A stretch of 64,000 bases of DNA from Echinarachnius parma (GCA_037951105.1 JBAMJV010008090.1:62001-126000), one strand, 5' to 3'; counted from the stretch's first letter, positions 1-10,010 are shown. Translations and numbers: made by a program. Notes: generated by a model from the letters alone, not told the origin.

Positions 1-24
1 ACTGGAAAACTTAAAGTCAGAATC

Positions 25-100
25 ATGTCGATAATTACTCTGATAATTGTAATTTTGTTCATGTTCATCGGACATGTTATCCGCCAAACTAATGGCCAAG
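25..100 (+). CDS. Leader (signal peptide) exon 1 of a sushi-domain membrane receptor
   Basis: The ATG at 25 opens 25 codons plus one base, followed by a GTAAGC donor at 101-106 (phase 1). The peptide starts MSIITLIIVILF, has a hydrophobic core of about 16 residues and ends QTNGQ, as in a cleaved secretory signal. A clearly paralogous exon lies at 20262-20343 with the same ending (QTNGQ, GGCCAAG|GTAAGC), which supports the start and the donor. The phase-1 end joins in frame to the sushi exon at 3689 (G+AG = Glu26). The promoter is not visible because only 24 bases precede the ATG. The splice joins are inferred; no transcript data are available. Confidence 0.75.
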
Positions 101-787
101 GTAAGCATTTTGTACTTCCATTTTTTGTTTTCATGATCCATTTTTATGGGCGTCGATCACGGGGGAGGGGGGATATATCCCCCCACACATATTGGAGGTG
201 GGGTGACCTGTATTATTATCCCCCACCCCGCCTCCAAACAAAATGGGGGTTCAAAAATATAAGAGAACATTAAAATATAGGGATATTGCCCCCTCTTGTT
301 CATTATTTTTAAGTTGATACAATAGCTATTTAACCACATCTTCAAAGTGTTGAAAAGCAAAAATCAAAATATGTCCGGGGGCTGCGACTGAGTCTGACAT
401 CACTCAATTCGTTTCGCAACGCTCTGAAAATAACGTTTTTGAAAGAAATGAGGCTTATGGTATAATTTCACATGTTTGAAATGAGAGATGTCTATAAATA
501 CTTTCACGTCCATGGTGAATTTTACCAGATTACATTGATTTTGTGCTCGTTTTGCGTGGAATATACAATTTCTGTTGTTATTTTATTTTATTGTTTATTT
601 TTTAACTGGCCGTAAGCCCGTAGACACGTCGTAGAGACCATCACACAGGCACGCAATGGCACTCCACAGGCCCAAAACGGAGCATTTTTCCGAATATCGG
701 CCAAATCGTACGATAGTCACTAGATGTAAAAGATATCGTTTGAGCGATAAGATTGTAAGTATGGGGGCTGTGTGATTCACTTTTCCT
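101..787. other. Intron 1, 5' part: no gene seen
   Basis: No exon or RNA gene is recognisable. The stretch has short G- and C-rich runs at about 160-250 (ggggagggggg, ccccccac). The only longer open frame, on the minus strand at 595-780, has no recognisable domain. Confidence 0.5.
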
Positions 788-791
788 TTAA

Positions 792-1515
792 CCCTAATAA
801 GGCCGGGCTATTTGAGGTCTTCAGCAGGCCGGGGAGCAGCCGATCGCCTTGAAAATTTGCACGCATGATGAGTGAAGTGTATAGAATACAATGGCAATTT
901 TAATTTTTTGAAAAATTCATTAATTTGCATATCTATAGTAATTTATGCAAATAAGGTCATAAAATTCATATTTTTACCCATAAATCATATATTCTTCATA
1001 ATTAAACATTGGTTTTCACTACATATATTCTTTAGAGCATTTAGAATAATAATACGACAAAAAGATTTTGAAGAGCCAGGTTCTTCCTTATGTTTTCTAT
1101 TGTTTTTATAATTTCTTATGTATTTCTTTGTTTTTTAAACTTATGTATTGTATTGTTTTTGTTGTTTATTTTATTTCTAACTATAATTCAACTATTTTGA
1201 ACCCCAAAACAAACATATGAAATGTAAACAAGACCAAATAACCAATGATATACCTCTTTTTACGAAAACTGATATTTTCATATGTTTTGTACACAAATCA
1301 CGAAATTGAGCGATTTTCGGGCTGACATGCATAGACAAAAGGTCACGTGACTTCGTAACGGTAGGTCCGATTTTAAAAATATTTGTTTTAAAATATGCGC
1401 AAGACCCCCAAAAAAAAAGTCACCAAGCAGCGGCGCGTCATCTTACCGCGTTTTTGAGCAATAAAAAAAATCGCGGAGGGGGGGCCATTATGCCCCCCCC
1501 CCGGCCTTATTAGGG
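792..1515. mobile_element. piggyBac-like non-autonomous element (MITE)
   Basis: The ends are inverted repeats: CCCTAATAAGGCCGGGC at 792 against a right end reading CCGGCCTTATTAGGG. Both ends are flanked by the tetranucleotide TTAA (788-791 and 1516-1519). TTAA duplication with CCCT-type termini is characteristic of the piggyBac superfamily. The interior is AT-rich and has no transposase, so this 724-bp element is non-autonomous. Its right TTAA is shared with the next element. Confidence 0.8.
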
Positions 1516-1519
1516 TTAA

Positions 1520-1939
1520 AGGGGCAGGAAATCCCAGCCTTTTGACTAACTGGATTTGATGAGAGCACTCTTGTCATTGCTAGTCACATATTTCCTCTTG
1601 ATTATTCCCTGTTACAAACATAATCAACATTTCACTGTCGTCTGCTTTTAATTTGTCTTTTCACGTTGAAATGAGATGGCAGGCGTAGAACACAATAGCG
1701 GGTTACGATACGCTATTGTCATTCTCTATTGTCCCCGCCTGCCACCTCATTTCAACGCGAGAAGTTAAATAAATGATCGCCTCCTAAGTGCACTGAAAGC
1801 AGACGACAGGACGGTGGTCCATAAAATGCTGATTATTTTTGTAACGGGGAATAATCAAGAGGAAATATGTGACTAGCAATGACAAGAGTCATGCTCTCTT
1901 CAAATCCAGTTAGTAAAAAGGCTGGGATGTCCTGCCCCT
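1520..1939. mobile_element. TTAA-flanked foldback MITE
   Basis: This 420-bp element has inverted-repeat arms of about 100 bp. The left arm begins AGGGGCAGGA and the right arm ends TCCTGCCCCT; the arms share the block around TAGTCACATATTTCCTCTTG. It is flanked by TTAA at 1516-1519 and 1940-1943. Inside is a second inverted repeat (the CTGTCGTCTGC region and the CACCTCATTTCAACG region). There is no coding capacity. It abuts the piggyBac-like element on a single shared TTAA. Confidence 0.75.
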
Positions 1940-1943
1940 TTAA

Positions 1944-2912
1944 CTTCTAGAGTCATCGTACGTGCTCCGGCGAATATGTGACCGCTACACAAAGATACTG
2001 CAGACATTGCAAGGTATCCCAACTCCCCGAAATCGTAGAAAATTCGCTGTAGGTAAAGATATTGTGCGGCAACTGGTGCATGTGTGACCTAGGCATAGGC
2101 GAGATAGCAACTTAGCACAAAGGGATGAAACAAATATCAGAGAAAAAGTTAATAATATTTGTTAAAATCAATCGCGATGTCAGAGGTTCGATCTCTTGCG
2201 ATTTTATGCTCCCTACCTAAAGAGCAAGATGGTTTTAAGATTGATCTTAATGATCTCTCTATTAAATATTTATTTTAACCAAACATCCAAACATTCATAT
2301 TGATCAAAACAATGTCGAAACCTGAGGAGACTGGAGAGCGCCATCTTGTGTCGATGGTTGTTCTTCGAACTATTACAGCCCTGCAACGTACTCGTTGATT
2401 TGTTCTACTACCGTTCAGACATTATTCAATTACAACTTTTAGTTTGTGATGAAAATTTACAAGTTTTAGTTCCTACAATTTTGTTTGACCAAAACTTTAC
2501 ATTCCCTTTAAAGCTAAATGACAGTAATAGAAAACTAAATATACGTTCTTATTACAACCATGTGAAAAAACAAATCTATATAAAAATTATTTTATCTAAC
2601 ATAGGATTATACAAATTTTGCAAGGAAACCGCCTAGTAACCGATATAATTGCAACATTAGAATACTTTCGATGCATTGACTGGCGGTAAATTTAGACCCA
2701 ATATGTCAGCAGCATGCATAAAGGTTTCAACTGATATATATGCTTTTAATGATACTCAGGTTTGGATTTACCACACAAGTCTCTTTGTTATACTATTTCA
2801 ACAATACTAATCAATTAGTTTGGCCCCCAAAAAATAGTTTCGATAATTTTCCCAATACCGTTATTTGACTTTAATCCAGATCGAACAGAATATAAACACA
2901 ATGAAAGTTATA
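1944..2912. other. Intron 1, middle: no gene, repeat-derived patches
   Basis: No exon is recognised. The segment around 2240-2340 (the tctctattaaatatttattttaaccaaacat block) resembles the right arm of the foldback at 23230-23590, so part of this stretch is an old fragment of that repeat. The open frame at 2346-2636 has no recognisable domain and is AT-rich like its surroundings. Confidence 0.4.
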
Positions 2913-3275
2913 AAAAGGGATCTACTAACTTTGTTAACATGTGTAAGAGTCATGAATGGTTGATACAAAGTGTATTGTTGTTAACTGATTTGTCCACGAA
3001 GTAATGTGTGAAAATGTAACGTTAAATGGATGTTATATGGCTGGGAAATGAGCGTAGATGCAAAGTGATATTCACTGTTCCATGCGCTGCCTTCGTACAC
3101 GTTTATGACTATCCAGTGGATAGTTTAATATCCGAACATCTTTTTAACGAAAGGGAAATTCGAAGAAACCATAACCTGTCCAATGCTTCTATTATTAATA
3201 CAATTTATAAAAGGTATAAGAGATCCGCAAGATCGAATTCCAAACAAATTGTTCAGCCTCTGATAAAGTTATCCA
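2913..3275. mobile_element. Degraded copy of the AGGGAyCTAGTAAC MITE family
   Basis: This aligns by eye with the element at 22099-22484 in the same orientation. Shared blocks include AGGGATCTACTAACTTTGTT, ATGGTTGAT, TGTGTGAAAATG, AATGAGCG, ATGCAAAGTGATATT and a version of AAACCTGTCCCATG. The right end is decayed and no clean TTAA is visible. The open frame at 3026-3355 is a by-product of this repeat, not a gene. Confidence 0.6.
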
Positions 3276-3688
3276 ACATTTTGCTGTCGGCAGATATGAG
3301 TTCATGTGATTTGTTTCTCTGTTTCTGTTTTAACTCAGAATTTACTGCGCAATAAACCCATAGGTATAGGCACCTGACCATAGGCGTACCCAGGGGGAGA
3401 GGTAGTTTGGGGTTCAAATCCCCCTTACAACTCTTAACGGTTCTCGAGTCCACTTTTTAGCGGTCTCGACCATCATAACCAATTGTCTTGGGCCCCGAGG
3501 ACACAACTTAACAAGTGGTCTCGGTCTCGGCCTCGACAATTCTTGAAGGCTCTCGACATCGGCTTTAAAAATGTTTGATACTTTTCAACTACGGTATGAA
3601 CGTGTTATGCCTGATACAATTTAGTAATTAAAATTAAGTTAATTCACACTAATTAGAAATCAAATGTGTATTTCATTTCTATATGCAG
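3276..3688. other. Intron 1, 3' part
   Basis: No further exon is seen. The stretch includes TC-rich text with repeated TCTCGAC/TCTCGGTCTCGG at 3440-3560. It ends in a pyrimidine-containing tract and the acceptor TATATGCAG at 3680-3688. Confidence 0.4.
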
Positions 3689-3868
3689 AGTGCGATAAGC
3701 CCGCCGATGTATCGGGCACACGACATAATGGCGCGGCCGACACATACCCGGCAGGAACCGTTCTTCGGTTCGCTTGTGACACGGGTTACACGCCAAACTA
3801 CGATCTTCTCATCATAACGTGCGTCCAATCGACGGGATGGAACCCACCCGATTTCAAGTGTGAATTAT
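3689..3868 (+). CDS. Sushi (CCP/SCR) domain exon
   Basis: This 180-bp exon encodes one complete sushi module of about 59 residues. Numbered on the joined protein, it has four cysteines (Cys27, 55, 70, 83), Gly58-Tyr59 after the second cysteine, ITC at Cys70, the conserved Trp76, then PP and FKC. Order and spacing fit CCP domains, which bind proteins and carbohydrates in complement factors and adhesion receptors. The acceptor is TATATGCAG (ends 3688) and the donor GTTAGT starts at 3869. Both junctions are phase 1, so the module is symmetric and easily shuffled. It joins the leader exon (giving E26) and the transmembrane exon (T+CA = Ser86) without breaking frame. Confidence 0.85.
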
Positions 3869-3883
3869 GTTAGTATATGTTTT

Positions 3884-4262
3884 TCCATCCATTTTAACAC
3901 TTTTGCCATTCAATTTATAAATTTGTACTTCAATTTCGTCCCGAGAAGTCGAGAACATGCCAATTCCAACTTCGTATATTGTCGACCATATTCACAAAAG
4001 GTCTATTCAATTTAGTCATTCGTCAGGCATTTTCGTCGATTACAATTCAAATTAGTCGGTCACAGTTACTGAACACATCTATGCCTGATAAATTTGAATT
4101 GTACTGAACAAAAACAATTACTAAATTGAATGGACCTTTTGTGAAATTGGTCGACAACAGACGAAATTGAAGTTGGCATTGGCACATTCTCGGCTTCTCG
4201 GGATAAAATTGAAGTACACATTTATAAAGTGGAATGATACAATTGTCAAAATGAATGGACAA
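3884..4262. mobile_element. Foldback/MITE just downstream of the sushi exon
   Basis: Two arms of about 130-150 bp pair with each other. Left-arm blocks CATTTTAACA, GTACTTCAATTT, TCCCGAGAAG, CACAAAAGGTC and ATTCAATTTAGT recur as reverse complements in 4110-4260. The centre lies near 4060. There is no coding capacity and no clear target duplication. Confidence 0.7.
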
Positions 4263-4329
4263 ATCTACAATGTTTTTTATCTGGTATGATTTTCTTAAAG
4301 AATTTGTTTCAATATGGTTTTATGTTATT

Positions 4330-4690
4330 CTCGAGCTTTCTCACGTTTCCTCAACTCGGCACCGAATCAGAACTGGACTCACCGAAATCATCACCCAATT
4401 CGTTACACCAGACTCTTTAACCAAACTCGTCATCCACTCGTCATGCACCCAACTCGTCTCCCAACTGGTCACCCGACTCGACACCAAAAATGTCACCCGA
4501 CTCGTGACCCAACTCCTCACCCAACTCATGACCCAACTCTCCTCCCAACTCGACACCAGACCCATTACCCAACTCGTCATTCACTCGTCATCCAACTCGC
4601 CACCCAACTCGACGATGTCTGCCAATTCGTCATCCGACCCGTCACCCAACTCGCCACCGAACTAGTCACCCGACTCGTCATCCATTTTAA
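4330..4690. repeat. Minisatellite with about 12-bp period (CACCCAACTCGT type)
   Basis: Degenerate units of ACCCAACTCGTC recur roughly every 12 bases. Because the period is a multiple of three, all frames stay open for long stretches and read as four-residue repeats such as TQLV or TRLV. The three overlapping open frames here (4255-4665 and 4314-4718 on +, 4341-4580 on -) are artefacts of the repeat. Confidence 0.8.
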
Positions 4691-5917
4691 GTACAACGTT
4701 ATTAACAAAGAAATGTGATGATATGTACATGAACGTATATACCTAACATTGCGCCGACACCGGACACCTGCATTTTGATTTTGTACACTCTAAAAATGAA
4801 GGTGCTAAAAAACGAGTGCTGCTCGCGATCGTGCACCTGGAGTTGCTAATTTAGCACTACAAGGGTAAGTAGAGAATAAAAGTCTGCGAGGTGCTAAAAG
4901 ATCGGTGCTAAAAACTGGTGCTGTGAGAACAGCACCACTAAGAGAATAATACAATAGGGTTAGATTTTTTCAAATTTCCCTTTAGTATGAAGATAATTAT
5001 CATTGAAATCTTTTATTTGAAAAGCGTTAGCAAACGCTTTTCGAATAAAGTACAATTGTCGTAGCTAAACACGTCCGGCCAGCGCGCGTGGGAAACCTTC
5101 CCGACCCGACTGAACTTTGAGCCGAGCGCGCGCAAATTCCATGAATTCTATACCGTCTGTAAACATACACGGGTGCGGATATCGTCAAACGGATGATTAT
5201 TACTGCAACACATCTACGGCAGGCCATCAGTATTCGGTGATAAAATATTAACTCAATATTCGTTTTTTCACTAGGTAAACAGTGATCGTTTTCTTTCAAA
5301 CTTTCACAAATCTTTCAATTATATTTTACAATGATATTGATATAGGATTGAAGTCTCAAATGTCATTTTGTGCAATATCTGACACTTTACAGGTATCACT
5401 TTAATATAGATTTATCACAAAGAAATTTTATTACAATAATAGATGATTATTTAAGCACAATGGAAAGCACATGAATACAACATTATGTGTCCGCCTCCAA
5501 CACTTTCGGTTAATTGTCGGAAATATCCAAATTGATATTTTTAATGTTTTGAATTCTTTAGGATTTCAGCTTTAAAATGATGAATAACTTGATGCAAATA
5601 AATTTGTTGAAGGCCAGAAAAATGCAATTTGATAACGTGGACCAGAGCCTCGCTATTTGTTAAACAACAGAGAAAATCGCTTCTAAAGTTTTGCATTATA
5701 CAGGAAAGCATTCCCACACATCGAGTAAAATCATTATTTATGGTATAACAAATACGAATTAGGACCTGCAATTTTCAGAGAATGCAGATGAAATATGTAA
5801 GTATCAAATCCCATAAAGTTGAAATTTTCACCCACACACAATTTTGTATGATTTTGAGGCTCTATGTACTAAAGATCCACAGCGACTTATGACCGAAAGT
5901 GTGGTGCTTGGGCTCAT
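4691..5917. other. Intron 2: unassigned, with one hairpin
   Basis: No receptor exon is recognised. At 4795-4945 there is a repeated GGTGCTAAAA word, probably an old MITE fragment. At 5019-5042 GAAAAGCGTT pairs with AACGCTTTTC around AGCA. The words CAACACTTTCGG (about 5500) and CCGAAAGTGTGG (about 5893) are inverted and may be the ends of an old element. Confidence 0.4.
5541..5771 (-). CDS. Unidentified minus-strand open segment, possible exon relic
   Basis: A 76-codon stop-free stretch on the minus strand has no ATG at its 5' end but is preceded by an acceptor-like TTGCAG on that strand. Residues look protein-like, with varied composition, several Cys and His, and LCCLTNSEALVHVIKL. I do not recognise a family, and no convincing donor follows directly. 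It could be an exon fragment of another gene, a relic inside a transposon (it lies between inverted CACTTTCGG words), or chance. Confidence 0.2.
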   Translation of the reverse strand: MQVLIRICYTINNDFTRCVGMLSCIMQNFRSDFLCCLTNSEALVHVIKLHFSGLQQIYLHQVIHHFKAEILKNSKH

Positions 5918-6420
5918 ATTATTACAATGCCGACAAGAGTGACAGATCACACTTCTCTTATTGATCATCTTTATATCAATGTAAGTAATTCTTTTACTCA
6001 CTCAGGTGTTATAGAAACTGATGTATCTGACCATTTTCCTATATTTGTGTCATTTTATCATCCTCCTATTGTGAAGGTTGTTACTTGGAGACATGTTGCG
6101 CGCTCATATAAACATTTTAATGTCCACGTGTTTTATGAGGATTTAGCAGGCATAAATTGGGATTGTGTATGTAGATATAACGATGTTAAAATGGCTTACT
6201 CTGTATGTTATTAATTGTTTAAAAAGATATGTGATACACATGCTCCAAATATTGTGCACAGTAGTTCAAAGAAAAGACATACTCCGAAAAAACATGGATA
6301 TCTAAAGCAATTCTTAAGTCTATTAAAAAGAAACATAGTTTATATAATAAATATAAAGTATCCAATTTTAATGTAGAAATGCATTGACAACTGTATTGAA
6401 GAATGATAAACGAATGTATT
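5918..6420 (+). pseudogene. LINE ORF2 relic: endonuclease C-terminus (5' piece)
   Basis: The translation contains TSLIDHLYIN, then SGVIETDVSDHFPIFV. This is the C-terminal signature of the APE-type endonuclease of non-LTR retrotransposons (the SDH motif holds the catalytic histidine). Further down, in other frames, come residues like ISKAILKSIKKKHSLYNKY, typical of the linker before the reverse transcriptase in CR1/L2/Jockey-like elements. There are several stops and frameshifts. The frame reaches KNDKRMYY at 6420, where the next element interrupts it; it resumes at about 7037. Confidence 0.75.
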
Positions 6421-6421
6421 A

Positions 6422-7036
6422 CAGTCAAACCTGCTAATGCTACCACATGTCTATAGCGACCACCTGCTCATAGTGACCGAATTAGTGCTTGAGCGACCAA
6501 GGCCTCAACTCGGTCGTCTCTGGTCGCTCAATAAGGCTTCATTTCTGAGCATGTCAATGCATAAACAAACTCATATGACAATGAACTTCAGAAAGACGCT
6601 TAATTATCAACACCAAGTGCGTCAGATTCATTAAAAAAAGATAAGTCGCGCCCTTTACTTCAGTATCTGATTCTGAGGCGAAAATGCGTCGAACAACCGA
6701 ACAACTGAATTTGACATCTAACAGATATTTTAATCGCCGAGGCGGGGTGTTTCCCGTATGATGTGTCTTACTCTTTTCAATGATAATATATGCTCAAGAC
6801 AATGCATCTTGACTTCAGAATTCTCATAGAAAACCATACACATGCGCATTTAAAAGTGCGGCTGATTCTCTCAAGTCTAATGATGAGTAAATGAATGTCA
6901 CATTGACACATTTTGCAATTTTAATTTCACTTAAAAGATAATACAAACATTAAGTATAAATTAAAGGATAATGCCAATTCATATGTCATTTCAATTTCTG
7001 TTGTGGTGATGCATGCAACACATACAGGTTTGACTA
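6422..7036. mobile_element. Tigger/pogo-like non-autonomous insertion inside the LINE
   Basis: The left end reads CAGTCAAACCTG and the right end CAGGTTTGACT (inverted). The following CTATAGCGACCACCTG resembles TcMar-Tigger/pogo termini. It is preceded by TA; the right duplication is worn. A second inverted pair, GAGCGACCAAGGCC/GGTCGCTC, lies at about 6490-6530. There is no transposase. The element splits one LINE reading frame, so it is younger than the LINE. Confidence 0.65.
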
Positions 7037-7340
7037 ATAAATTATTCGACGATAATTAACATGATGCAGGCAAAACCTGGAAAACAATAAATGAGTTGAT
7101 TAGTGGAAGAGGGATTTCTAACAAATCAGATATAGATGAGTTGGTTCTCCCGTCTGATCGGATGGGGCAGCAAGAGTTGTGTCTTCTGAGGGGAATATAG
7201 CTGATCGATCATGAGGAGCTAAATTTCATATAATATCTGAAGGGAATTATTCTAACGACAAAGTAAAACTTGCTTGATAACAATCTGTAATAGAAAAGGC
7301 TGAAATATCGATAAATATATCCGATTATGATGCAAGACTG
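7037..7340 (+). pseudogene. LINE ORF2 relic, continuation after the insertion
   Basis: The reading KLFDDN, stop, HDAGKTWKTINELI follows directly from the sequence at 6420. (S/A)KKTWKTINELI is the usual text between endonuclease and reverse transcriptase in CR1/L2-like LINEs. The frame then runs through ISNKSDIDELV with stops. The reverse transcriptase core is absent here. Confidence 0.65.
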
Positions 7341-7448
7341 TGGATATTGTTTCTATGAAATTTAGATTGTAAGATGCGTTAAAGAAATTTATTTGGAGTG
7401 TATTCATTTTAATTGAACATGTGACTATTTAATGATTTGCTTTGATAG

Positions 7449-7530
7449 CAATTGTATCGTTGGTCATCGCAGTAGCAGTTGGTGCTGTAGCCCTTACTAT
7501 TTTCACGCTGGGGATTGCGTTAATCAAGAG
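7449..7530 (+). CDS. Transmembrane-helix exon
   Basis: An 82-bp exon follows the acceptor TTTGATAG (ends 7448) and precedes the donor GTCAGT (7531). It encodes residues 86-113 of the joined protein: 24 hydrophobic residues (IVSLVIAVAVG...TLGIALI) ended by Lys-Arg, a stop-transfer signal. The exon enters in phase 1 and leaves in phase 2 (AG|G = Arg113), which matches the sushi donor and the tail acceptor. A single helix after a leader and one sushi domain gives a type I membrane protein. Confidence 0.8.
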
Positions 7531-7911
7531 GTCAGTGGATAACTGTTCATAATCATCAGCACCTAACTCAATCATGAAAGAGTCGTTTACAAGCCTGGGT
7601 CTTTGTGTCTCAAGCTAGGTTAGAAAAAAGAAGCTTTTTAACAATGGAAATATTCATCGCAGAAAAACCTAGTTATGCAAATCATTAACATCTTTTTGAG
7701 CAGTAGCGTCCCTCAATAACAAATACATACAAATTTTACCCGAATAAGTGAATAGCTGATATCAAGTTAGGAATCACTCGAAATTATCCATTACAACTTT
7801 ACTAAAGAAAAAGGAACTCATTTATATTTGTTTATTTGACACTGTTCGTATTGAATGCTCTTCTTTGTTGTCTAAATTACAGAATATCAATGATTGTACT
7901 GTTTTGTGCAG

Positions 7912-8311
7912 GTCTAAGGCAGTAAAATCTGCCAGAACCTCTGAGAGGGATGTGGGTGACCCTGGCCTGCGAAGCAATCCTGCTTTCAGTTCAGATGAAC
8001 CGACCCTACCCCATCAGCCTCTCGGTAGCCACGTCTACGACTATGTTAATGGAGAGAGTGGGCAAAGCGAACGTGACACCCATCATCCAAGTTTATCACA
8101 TGTATACCACACCGTTCCGATACGGGTAACAGAAGAGCAAATGGGACGTGGAGCTGATACGACGGAAGACACCGGGGCACGACGTCCGATCGATGGTTCC
8201 CCTGAAACCCACGTCTACGAGGTCCCAAATCCAGGCGACACAAATGCTGAACTTCAAGAGGTAGACAGGCATGTGTACACGTCTATCACTCCAGACTCAC
8301 CACATCCTTAG
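7912..8311 (+). CDS. Cytoplasmic-tail exon with four HVY motifs, terminal exon
   Basis: The acceptor TTTTGTGCAG ends at 7911 and the stop codon is TAG at 8309-8311. The exon encodes a hydrophilic, probably disordered 133-residue tail rich in Pro, Ser, Asp and Glu. The only tyrosine motifs are four repeats of His-Val-Tyr: SHVYDYV (Tyr155), SHVYHTV (Tyr178), THVYEVP (Tyr215) and RHVYTSI (Tyr235). Three fit YxxV/I, usable by SH2 domains or AP-2; YEVP resembles a Crk/Nck-type YxxP site. They are not strict ITIMs, because -2 is His, nor ITAMs, because the spacing is 20-37. Signalling is inferred. With the three upstream exons the total is 738 bp, exactly 246 codons including the stop. Confidence 0.8.
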
Positions 8312-8774
8312 TAGCGAATGGTGTTGAGGACCCAAAATCTAGAGTAATTGTTGCCGGTTTTTACCAAATCTATAAATTGAAGTTAGACTAAAGAATTTAT
8401 ATTTGTGTTAGTTACCAGATAAACCACTTTACACTTGATGAATTTGATATGCCAATTTATTGGCGACATATACCATCCGTAATTATGCATCCAATCACAT
8501 GGATGTTCCACATTCCAGTGAAAAGGTTTAACAAGTCACCAGTTATTATAATCGTCATTTTGATCCGAGGTTTAAAAAGAAATAGTTTAATAGGTTTCTT
8601 GTTCCGGTCAATTAATGATATTGCACCGAATGTATACAACGGAGCAATTACTTGTGCTAGGCTTTTCTTAAATCTGTATGCATAAAAACAAACGATTGCT
8701 TACAATCAAACGCTTTTGCTTGCAACTGCAAGCACAAGCAATAATTGCTTACCGAACAAGCAATTTCTTAATAA
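8312..8774. other. Probable 3' UTR and downstream spacer
   Basis: The stretch after the stop is AT-rich and has no recognisable gene. No AATAAA occurs close to the stop; the first is at about 8769, in the arm of the next repeat. Words built on TTGCTTGCAA and AAGCAAT recur at 8690-8765. Confidence 0.4.
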
Positions 8775-9142
8775 AGGGCAATGCAACTCAAGAATAGAGT
8801 TTATCCTACTTTATATATCGTAATAGATTTCTGCTTTGGAAGAAATATGAGAAAACTCTATCGGATATACCACTCTTCACGCGAACGCTGGAGGCCGCCA
8901 TTATTAGGTTTGCACGGACTACATGCACTAATGCATTTCAATAGCACCCATTCAAACCATTGTTAGAATACTTGTACATCTACAAGTATTCTAACAATGG
9001 TTTGAATGGGTGCTATTTAAATTGACATTGAAAATTTCTTCCAAACCAGTAATCTGAGTCGGAGTAATGTTACATATAATAAACAGGTATATTACGATGT
9101 ATAAAGTAGGATAAACTCTATTCTTGAGTTGCATTGCCCTTT
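8775..9142. mobile_element. Foldback MITE with GGGCAATGCAACTC arms
   Basis: The left arm GGGCAATGCAACTCAAGAAT and right arm ATTCTTGAGTTGCATTGCCC are perfect inverted repeats that continue through TAGAGTTTATCCTACTTTAT. The right end is followed by TTAA; the left flank is ATAA/TTAAT, a worn version. There is no coding capacity. Confidence 0.75.
8940..9017. repeat. Perfect 37-bp-arm hairpin at the foldback centre
   Basis: Bases 8940-8976 are exactly complementary to 8981-9017, with a 4-nt loop (catc). A perfect hairpin this long forms a cruciform easily and suggests recent formation or repair-templated homogenisation. Confidence 0.9.
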
Positions 9143-9246
9143 AAAGCCGTATGCACAAAACAAACCTTTTACTTGTCACAATAAGCAATTGCTTGCGCTG
9201 TTTCAAGCTCCTCCATACCAGCTTGACCTTTTGCTTACTCAGGGGT

Positions 9247-10010
9247 GCGGTTCGTTATTTCGAAGGTTCGTTATTCCGAACAAACACATTTCGTTTACCT
9301 GAGGGTTCATTAATCCGGTAATGAAATAGAGTTCGTTAATCCGAACATTTGTTCCATTAATCCGAAGGTTCGTTGTTCCGAAGGTTCGTTATTCGAAACG
9401 TTCGTTTATCCGAAAATGAATTAGGGTTCGATATTCCGAAGGTTCGTTAATCCGAAAGAATCAATACGAACCCCATATTGTTTTCGAGTTAAAGAACCCT
9501 ATAGAGTACTGAAGCCATGACGTCATAAAAACATTTTATTTTATTTTCTAATTTGAACTTCATTTTCCGAAAGAGCATAACAAACAATGTCCACATACCG
9601 AAAATCAAATGAATATGTTTAGTATTGGCTGAGATATGCCAATCCGAATTAATTTTACTTTAATGGGCAATCAGTGTTAAAGTGCTCTGATTCATAACTG
9701 TATGAACCAGAGCACTATACCACTGAGCGCCTATTGCCAAACAAATTCATTCGGATGGGCATGTGTCAGCCAATACTAAACATATTTAATTGATTTTTGG
9801 TATTTAGACATTATTTTTGATGTTCTTTCGGAAAATGAAGTTCAAATTAGAAAATTATAAAAATTGTTTTTTAACGTCACTTTATTGCATGTTCAGACTA
9901 CCGAACCTCATTTCATTTTCGGATTGACGAACCTTCGAAATATCAAACCCGATTTAATTTTCGGAGAAACGAACCCTTGGAAAAAACGAACTTTTGGCAA
10001 TAACGAGCTA
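9247..10010. mobile_element. Foldback element built of GGTTCGTTATTCCGAA repeats
   Basis: The left flank carries at least eight tandem variants of GGTTCGTTATTCCGAA (9247-9475). The right flank carries the same words inverted (9900-10010, e.g. CGGATTGACGAACCTTCG). Between them the arms continue to pair, for example TTGAACTTCATTTTCCGAAAG at 9556 with CTTTCGGAAAATGAAGTTCAA at 9825. The fold centre is near 9695. Subterminal tandem words plus long arms suggest a hAT- or Mutator-like foldback. No transposase is present. Confidence 0.7.

Noticed and set aside
4255-4718. Three overlapping long open frames (two +, one -)
   Set aside because: All arise from the 12-bp minisatellite; the residue pattern only mirrors the repeat.
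8046-8243. Minus-strand open frame opposite the receptor tail
   Set aside because: It is the shadow of the cytoplasmic-tail exon.
7912-8311. Tail motifs as classical ITIMs or an ITAM
   Set aside because: The -2 residue is His in every motif and the spacing is 20-37 residues, so neither consensus is met.
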